From positions 1 through 5,938 of the forward strand of contig CAIXNZ010000060.1 of NCBI GenBank assembly GCA_903920975.1: a stretch of 5,938 nucleotides of DNA, read 5' to 3'. The stretch's first letter is position 1, and every line of letters begins with the position of its first letter. Shown here one piece after another: positions 1-3,336 of this stretch. Below the pieces are notes generated by a model that was given only the letters and a program-made list of their open reading frames with translations, ran no database searches and was not told the DNA's origin. A program made the position numbers and the translations under genes. The DNA is from Candidatus Falkowiibacteriota bacterium. GTDB taxonomy: Bacteria > Patescibacteriota > Patescibacteriia > CAIXNZ01.

Positions 1-69
1 AAGTAACAAAAAAATAATTGTTATCCAAATAAAATTTCATTTAATAGTTTTTAAATCTTAACATTTTTA

Positions 70-134
70 CCTTATAGGCCACTTCAGTGGCCGATTGACT
101 CATTAGTTCATCGCGGACTAAAGTCCGCTATAAG
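70..134. repeat. Palindromic element 1: two hairpins between inverted CTTATAG ends
   Basis: The element begins with CCTTATAG (70-77), runs into the palindrome GGCCACTTCAGTGGCC (77-92), has a 20-base spacer, then the palindrome GCGGACTAAAGTCCGC (113-128), and ends with CTATAAG (128-134), the inverse of its start. Each palindrome has 7-bp perfect arms around a 2-base centre. The right part (107-139) is repeated exactly 50 bases downstream (157-189). The layout resembles bacterial REP/BIME units, which are mobilised or maintained by REP-associated tyrosine transposases; no transposase is in this window, so that link is inference. Confidence 0.8.
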
Positions 135-146
135 TTCAACTCTTTA

Positions 147-184
147 CCTTATATTATTCATCGCGGACTAAAGTCCGCTATAAG
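147..184. repeat. Palindromic element 2: single-hairpin version
   Basis: CCTTATA (147-153) is followed by a short spacer, the palindrome GCGGACTAAAGTCCGC (163-178) and CTATAAG (178-184). It is element 1 without its left GGCC hairpin. Bases 157-189 are an exact 33-base copy of 107-139, so this looks like a recent local duplication or a deletion derivative. Confidence 0.78.
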
Positions 185-197
185 TTCAAATGCTTTA

Positions 198-260
198 CCT
201 TACAGGCCACTTTAGTGGCCGTTGAACACAGTTAATCGCGGACTAAAGTCCGCTGTAAGG
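198..260. repeat. Palindromic element 3: two hairpins between CCTTACAG / CTGTAAGG ends
   Basis: CCTTACAG (198-205), GGCCACTTTAGTGGCC (205-220), a spacer, GCGGACTAAAGTCCGC (238-253) and CTGTAAGG (253-260). The terminal arms are a perfect 8-bp inverted repeat. Compared with element 1 the arms changed from TATAG to ACAG on one side and correspondingly on the other, so pairing is kept. It ends 12 bases beyond the stop codon of the minus-strand HTH gene. The hairpins are not followed by a T tract in the direction of that gene, so this is not a standard intrinsic terminator. Confidence 0.8.
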
Positions 261-272
261 TCAAATATTTTT

Positions 273-557
273 CTATTGGTTGCTAGTTAATGCATTTAAG
301 TTGGGGGAGTAGTGTTTGTTATTTATTTTCCACTTATCCACATATTGGCCCAGACCGTATTTATTACTCTTGTTTCTGACTGTTGGTTTTTTTTGCGACC
401 ATTTGATAGCACTTTCTAAATGGATCTTATATCTGCCTCTGACAATGATATAGCGCAGCTCTTGTACCTTAATAGCTCGCCTAATGGTTTTTTGATCAAT
501 GCCAAAGAGGCGAGAGGTTTCTGATATTGATATGCGAATAGAATTGACTTCTGGCAT
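273..557 (-). CDS. Small helix-turn-helix DNA-binding protein (excisionase/MerR-like HTH)
   Basis: A 94-residue protein. Residues about 8-55 read as a winged HTH of the excisionase/MerR type: ISISETSRLFGIDQKTIRRA gives the helix-turn-helix (hydrophobic Leu-Phe-Gly turn, then the recognition helix QKTIRRAI), followed by a basic hairpin-like wing (RYIIVRGRYKIH) and a short helix ending SAIKWSQKK. The C-terminal 40 residues are polar and basic with no recognised domain. Proteins of this size and pattern usually bind DNA as local regulators or recombination directionality factors; no integrase is present here, so a regulator is more likely. It is transcribed away from the sigma factor gene. No Shine-Dalgarno is visible before the ATG. 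A 9-bp inverted repeat 17 bases upstream is a possible autoregulatory operator. The gene is very likely real; its precise role is unknown. Confidence 0.75.
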   Translation of the reverse strand: MPEVNSIRISISETSRLFGIDQKTIRRAIKVQELRYIIVRGRYKIHLESAIKWSQKKPTVRNKSNKYGLGQYVDKWKINNKHYSPNLNALTSNQ

Positions 558-573
558 ATATGAGTATATGATT

Positions 574-599
574 AATTGTCCAGATTAATGTGGACAATT
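574..599. promoter_or_regulatory. Candidate operator: 9-bp perfect inverted repeat upstream of the HTH gene
   Basis: AATTGTCCA (574-582) and TGGACAATT (591-599) are perfect inverted arms separated by 8 bases. The centre-to-centre distance of 17 bases is longer than one helical turn but compatible with a dimeric regulator. It sits 17 bases from the start codon of the minus-strand HTH gene, where that gene's promoter must lie, and about 80 bases upstream of the nearest promoter candidate for the sigma gene. Binding by the HTH protein itself is inference. Confidence 0.45.
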
Positions 600-681
600 G
601 AAGTATATCAATATTTTTATTTTAATACAAATATTAATAAATGTCTTAATAATTAGCCATATTTATTCACATAGTACTGAC

Positions 682-710
682 TTGTAATATTTGTTGAGAT
701 ATACTATAAT
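682..710 (+). promoter_or_regulatory. Vegetative-type promoter candidate (distal) for the sigma factor operon
   Basis: TTGTAA (682-687) and a perfect TATAAT (705-710) are separated by exactly 17 bases, the optimal sigma-70 spacing. A transcript from here would carry a leader of about 93 bases before the ATG at 811. Region 558-810 has no other gene. Confidence 0.55.
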
Positions 711-762
711 AAGACTAAATTCTATATGCCCAAATTCTATTAGAATTTAATGCGTCAGAAAA

Positions 763-771
763 TGTTATAAT
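763..771 (+). promoter_or_regulatory. Extended -10 promoter candidate (proximal) for the sigma factor operon
   Basis: TGTTATAAT is a perfect extended -10 (TGn followed by TATAAT). The -35 region 17 bases upstream is weak (GAATTT), which is typical where the extended -10 compensates. The predicted transcription start is near 778, giving a leader of about 33 bases. Confidence 0.5.
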
Positions 772-810
772 AGTGACTGTAACATTTTTTTTAATTTTAC
801 GTCTTCTAAT

Positions 811-1383
811 ATGAAAGGTAATATACTCAAAAATCAATATTTACTTTTTAGAGCGAAGAATAAAGATCCCGAATCTTTTACCAAAGTTTACGATTTATAT
901 GTTGAAAGGATCTATCGCTTTATTTTTTTTAAAGTAGCCAATGCCGAAGATGCTCAAGATTTAACTTCTGAAGTATTTTTGAAAACTTGGCAATATATAA
1001 ATGACGGCAAAGCAGTAAAAAATCTTAATGCTTTTTTTTACAAAATTGCCAGAAATTTAATTATTGATCATTACAGAAAAAATAGTTTGAGTCAGCAGGA
1101 TGTTTCACTGGAAACAGCCAAAGAAAATCTAGATCAACGAGTTGAGGTGGCGAAAGATGAACTGAAACAAATTGAAACAAAACTGGCCATTGAAAATGTT
1201 GAAAATAAATTAAGAGAATTAAAAGACGAATATAGAGAAGTAATAATTTTACGCTATGTTGATGGTCTCTCCATCGGCGAAATAGCAGATGTCGTAGATA
1301 AAAAAAAGGGAACTGTCAGGGTGCTTTTATACCGAGCTCTCAACACCTTGAAAGAATTAATGCCAAAAGACAGCCAAGACTAA
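811..1383 (+). CDS. ECF-type RNA polymerase sigma factor (sigma-70 family, regions 2 and 4 only)
   Basis: A 190-residue protein with the two-domain layout of extracytoplasmic-function sigma factors. Region 2 spans about residues 22-92: the core-binding helix includes EDAQDLTSEVFLKTWQ (46-61), and the -10-recognising part includes FFYKIARNLIIDHYRK (75-90). A charged linker (about 93-128) follows. Region 4 covers about 130-184, with the HTH in LSIGEIADVVDKKKGTVRVL (153-172), which would contact the -35 element. It directs RNA polymerase to a small alternative regulon. The gene lies 21 bases upstream of a DUF5667-type membrane protein, the usual position for a sigma factor and its cognate regulator. 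There is no Shine-Dalgarno before the ATG (GTCTTCTAAT precedes it). Family assignment is firm; the ECF subgroup and target promoters are unknown. Confidence 0.93.
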   Translation: MKGNILKNQYLLFRAKNKDPESFTKVYDLYVERIYRFIFFKVANAEDAQDLTSEVFLKTWQYINDGKAVKNLNAFFYKIARNLIIDHYRKNSLSQQDVSLETAKENLDQRVEVAKDELKQIETKLAIENVENKLRELKDEYREVIILRYVDGLSIGEIADVVDKKKGTVRVLLYRALNTLKELMPKDSQD

Positions 1384-1404
1384 ATTTATTCTCATTAAAA
1401 TATA

Positions 1405-2745
1405 ATGAAGAAAAAAGAACTCTTGCGACAACTGAATAACTTACAAAATACAATTTTACCCGACCAGGAATGGAAAGCCACAGGTCGGGAGATTTTGCGT
1501 ACCCAAATTACCGCGCAAACCAGTTCTATCTCGCCCAAAGTTTTATCTCAGGCAATTTCCCATAAAATATTATTTTCTATTTTAAGGCCTGCTGGCGTAT
1601 CATTGGTAATTTTTATTGCGGTTATCGGCGTCTGGGTGGCTGGTGTCAGCGCCACCAAAAATAGTTTGCCCGGCGATTTATTGTATGGTTTAAAATTAAC
1701 CGGCGAAAGATTGCAGGTGAATTTATCCCTGAGTGACGAGAAAAGAACTGACTTGGAAATGGCTTTCGCAGAAATCAGATTAAATGAAGTGAAACAGGTA
1801 ATGGGCAAGTCTAATGATAAAACCAAGATGGCCGTATCTCTGAAAAAATTTCAGGAGAGCATGACTAATATAAAAAGCAATCTGGCTAAACTGGAAATGA
1901 CTGATAAAAGCAAGGCCTTGAAAGTCGCGAATTTAGTTGATGTGAAAGCAAAGGTTTATACTGACCTTTTAAGGGGCGAGAATATCACGCCTGATAAAAA
2001 TACTACGGAAGCTATTGCTGTCTCCAAGGCCACAAGCGATAAGGCCTTGTCAGTAATTTTAAAAGATTTTGAGATTGGGAGCGATAATATCTCTTTAGCT
2101 GATATTAAAACTAAAGTAACAGTCAGAATTACAGATTTAAGAAAAGATAATGAATTAGCACAGAAAAATATTGCCACAATTATAATAAATAAAGCCAAGG
2201 CCGATGAGCTAGCTAAAGCCGAAGCTGAGGCCAAAGCCAAGGCAGAAGCTGAAGCCAAGGCTAAAGCCGATGCTGAAGCCAAGATTAAGGCGGAAGAACA
2301 AGCCAAGGCTGATGCAGAAGCTGAAAAAGCTGCTGCCGCACAAACAGATACTTCTATTAAGACAGAGCCAGTTGTAAATCAGGCAGAACAAAATCCAGTT
2401 GAAGTTACAAATACTAATACAAATAGCAATAGCAATACAAATAGCGAGGTAAAATCCGAAGAGAATCCAGTACCGGTTGAAGAGGTTTTGCCAACCATTG
2501 ATGAAATAAAAAATAATCCCGTGGAAATAGAAAAATTATTAGTCAAAGCCGAAGATTTTTTGAAAAACAATTCTGTTACCCAGGCCTTTGATGAATTAAA
2601 TAAAGCTGATGATCTGCTTAATATAGTTAATAAAGTGATTGATGCCAACAGCCAGTATTTGGAAGCACCGGCTGAGAATCAGGACCAAACTAAAACTCAA
2701 GCAGAAGATACTTCTGCTAAAACTGAAGAAAAAGTTTCCAGTTAG
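1405..2745 (+). CDS. DUF5667-type single-pass membrane protein, putative sigma-factor regulator
   Basis: A 446-residue protein. Residues 1-60 are polar and would be cytoplasmic. One transmembrane helix lies at about 64-83 (GVSLVIFIAVIGVWVAGVSA). It is followed by SLPGDLLYGLKLTGERLQVN (87-106), the 'LPGD-LY-lK-E' signature of DUF5667, and an extracytoplasmic helical region to about 260. A Lys/Ala/Glu-rich segment (264-312) should form a long helix or coiled coil resembling TolA's. An Asn/Thr/Ser linker (335-347), a second helical segment (365-420) and an acidic, Gln/Thr-rich tail complete it. DUF5667 proteins commonly follow ECF sigma genes, and an anti-sigma or sensor role is inferred from position and topology. 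No zinc-binding anti-sigma motif (HxxxCxxC) is present, so any sigma-binding domain in residues 1-60 would be atypical. No Shine-Dalgarno is apparent; translation may be coupled to the sigma gene. Confidence 0.88.
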   Translation: MKKKELLRQLNNLQNTILPDQEWKATGREILRTQITAQTSSISPKVLSQAISHKILFSILRPAGVSLVIFIAVIGVWVAGVSATKNSLPGDLLYGLKLTGERLQVNLSLSDEKRTDLEMAFAEIRLNEVKQVMGKSNDKTKMAVSLKKFQESMTNIKSNLAKLEMTDKSKALKVANLVDVKAKVYTDLLRGENITPDKNTTEAIAVSKATSDKALSVILKDFEIGSDNISLADIKTKVTVRITDLRKDNELAQKNIATIIINKAKADELAKAEAEAKAKAEAEAKAKADAEAKIKAEEQAKADAEAEKAAAAQTDTSIKTEPVVNQAEQNPVEVTNTNTNSNSNTNSEVKSEENPVPVEEVLPTIDEIKNNPVEIEKLLVKAEDFLKNNSVTQAFDELNKADDLLNIVNKVIDANSQYLEAPAENQDQTKTQAEDTSAKTEEKVSS

Positions 2746-2758
2746 ATAAGGGTCATAC

Positions 2759-2818
2759 GGGGATTGAAAGCCCCCTGTAAGGTAAAACATTTGACCTTAT
2801 AGCAGGCTTATAGCCTGC
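2759..2818. repeat. Palindromic element 4: hairpin - CTGTAAGG ... CCTTATAG - hairpin
   Basis: GGGGATTGAAAGCCCC (2759-2774, one A/G mismatch in the stem) abuts CTGTAAGG (2775-2782). After 12 bases comes CCTTATAG (2795-2802), which runs into GCAGGCTTATAGCCTGC (2802-2818, 7-bp arms). It uses the same CCTTAYAG module as the elements at 70-260 but with different hairpin arms and the modules facing inward instead of outward. It starts 13 bases after the stop of the DUF5667 gene. The hairpins could slow RNA polymerase or stabilise the 3' end, but no T tract follows either one, so they are not classical terminators. Confidence 0.72.
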
Positions 2819-2828
2819 GTAAAAAATA

Positions 2829-2922
2829 ACACACTAAAGTGTGTCGATCCGTTAAAATCGTTGGGTCTGGAACGACAGACTTCAGTCTGTTAGACAGCCC
2901 AAAGTGTGTCGATCCGTTAAAA
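2829..2922. repeat. Palindromes flanked by a 22-base exact direct repeat
   Basis: ACACACTAAAGTGTGT (2829-2844) and ACAGACTTCAGTCTGT (2875-2890) are 16-base palindromes with 7-bp arms and the same ACT-NN-AGT core as those near the left end. A 22-base sequence starting AAAGTGTGTCGATCC occurs exactly at 2836-2857 and again at 2901-2922; the first copy shares the right arm of the first palindrome. TCGTT (2858-2862) can also pair with AACGA (2871-2875). No open frame or terminator-like T tract is present. Confidence 0.72.
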
Positions 2923-2940
2923 AATGTTCCTAAAAATAAC

Positions 2941-2990
2941 TTCCGCCAAAGGCACGCCTCGCGATGCGGGCGGATCCGCCTCTGGCGGAA
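2941..2990. repeat. Large imperfect hairpin with GC-rich arms (TTCCGCC ... GGCGGAA)
   Basis: TTCCGCCAAAGGC (2941-2953) is the inverse of GCCTCTGGCGGAA (2978-2990) with one mismatch in 13. Inside is the perfect 12-base palindrome GGCGGATCCGCC (2969-2980), which competes with the outer stem. The element is strikingly GC-rich inside AT-rich DNA, suggesting a dispersed repeat rather than a local regulatory site. No T tract follows on the plus strand. Confidence 0.68.
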
Positions 2991-3032
2991 ATTAAGAATT
3001 GATATTTAAAATTTAAACTAATTAATCATTGT

Positions 3033-3105
3033 GGGCGGATCACACTTTGGCAATAATTGTAAATTGTAAATTGCTCATTGATAATTGCCAATGTGTGGTT
3101 CGTCC
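3033..3105. repeat. Inverted repeat with 22-base arms and 29-base loop
   Basis: Bases 3033-3054 pair with 3084-3105: 21 of 22 positions pair (three as G-U), with a single T/T mismatch. The left arm begins GGGCGGATCACACTTTGG and the right arm ends GTGTGGTTCGTCC. The left arm also resembles the reverse complement of the 22-base direct repeat at 2836 and 2901 (CGGATC then ACACTTT, with three bases missing), so it probably belongs to the same repeat family. The loop is made of near-repeats of AATTGTAA and contains a promoter candidate. Confidence 0.7.
3057..3085 (+). promoter_or_regulatory. Promoter candidate for the surface-protein gene
   Basis: TTGTAA (3057-3062) and GATAAT (3080-3085) are 17 bases apart. 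The -35 hexamer is identical to that of the sigma operon's distal promoter. Transcription would start near 3092 and give a 5' leader of about 245 bases that includes the small hairpin at 3109-3130 and the structured region at 3164-3322. A second TTGTAA (3064-3069) is too close to the -10 to be used. This is the best match in the intergenic region, but AT-rich sequence makes chance matches likely. Confidence 0.4.
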
Positions 3106-3108
3106 ACG

Positions 3109-3130
3109 TCCTGAACTATTCGGTTCAGGA
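3109..3130. repeat. 8-bp stem hairpin TCCTGAAC / GTTCAGGA
   Basis: TCCTGAAC (3109-3116) and GTTCAGGA (3123-3130) are perfect inverted arms around a 6-base loop (TATTCG). A G-U pair can extend the stem by one. The following bases (TACGCCC) are not T-rich, so it is not an intrinsic terminator. It lies in the predicted leader of the surface-protein mRNA, or is the last member of the repeat cluster. Confidence 0.6.
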
Positions 3131-3163
3131 TACGCCCTAAACCCAAAAGGTAAGGGGTGAACT

Positions 3164-3322
3164 AATTAATGCTCTTTTCTTAGAAACTGGGCTAAGCAGA
3201 TGACAAGGATCCAATTTCGTTAGCGAAAAGGCCGACTCCAAGGTAAACTTGGTGGCGCCAGCGAATTACGGATATAAAAACTTTGTTGTTTCGCATCCAG
3301 TTGCTTAAGACTAGAGTTAATT
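3164..3322 (+). promoter_or_regulatory. Candidate structured 5' leader RNA (riboswitch-like) of the surface-protein gene
   Basis: A long-range closing helix can form: AACTGG (3185-3190) with CCAGTT (3297-3302), an A/G mismatch, then CTTAG (3179-3183) with CTTAAG (3304-3309, one bulge). After an internal loop, CTCT (3172-3175) pairs with AGAG (3313-3316) and AATTAA (3164-3169) with TTAATT (3317-3322). Inside are TTTCG/CGAAA (3215-3219/3224-3228, loop TTAG), CCAAG/CTTGG (3238-3242/3248-3252, loop GTAAA) stacked within GGC/GCC (3230-3232/3257-3259), and GCGAA/TTCGC (3261-3265/3290-3294). The helix ends two bases before the Shine-Dalgarno. I compared it from memory with c-di-GMP, c-di-AMP, cobalamin, TPP and SAM riboswitch cores and found no match. 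A ligand-sensing, ribosomal-protein-like or mRNA-stabilising role is inference; pairing was worked out by hand. Confidence 0.5.
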
Positions 3323-3323
3323 T

Positions 3324-3330
3324 AAGGAAA
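3324..3330 (+). promoter_or_regulatory. Shine-Dalgarno site of the surface-protein gene
   Basis: AAGGAAA lies 6 bases before the ATG at 3337, a normal spacing, and fixes this start. It is the only clear Shine-Dalgarno in the window. It is complementary to TTTTCTT at 3175-3181 (seven pairs, one G-U), which overlaps the left strand of the leader's closing helix, so the site could be masked when that helix is open. Confidence 0.7.
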
Positions 3331-3336
3331 ATTATT

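Noticed and set aside
107..189. CRISPR-like direct repeats (33 bases, period 50)
   Set aside because: Only two exact copies, a gap of just 17 bases that itself contains repeat-family sequence (CCTTATA), and no cas genes. The copies are explained by the palindromic element family.
610..635. AATATTT / AAATATT inverted repeat in the divergent intergenic region
   Set aside because: Seven A/T-only bases per arm in very AT-rich DNA are expected by chance.
1548..2790. Reverse-strand open frames within and just past the DUF5667 gene
   Set aside because: They are antisense shadows of the Lys/Ala/Glu and Ser/Thr-rich plus-strand coding sequence, giving low-complexity Ala/Ser/Leu/Phe strings without domains or start signals.
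2759..2990. Intrinsic terminators after the DUF5667 gene
   Set aside because: Several stable hairpins exist but none is followed by a T tract on the plus strand, and they belong to a repeat family also found at the left end.
3130..3310. Assignment to c-di-GMP, c-di-AMP (ydaO), cobalamin or HDV-like ribozyme classes
   Set aside because: Short resemblances such as GGGGTGAA or GGCGCC occur, but the conserved cores and helix order of those classes, as I recall them, are absent.
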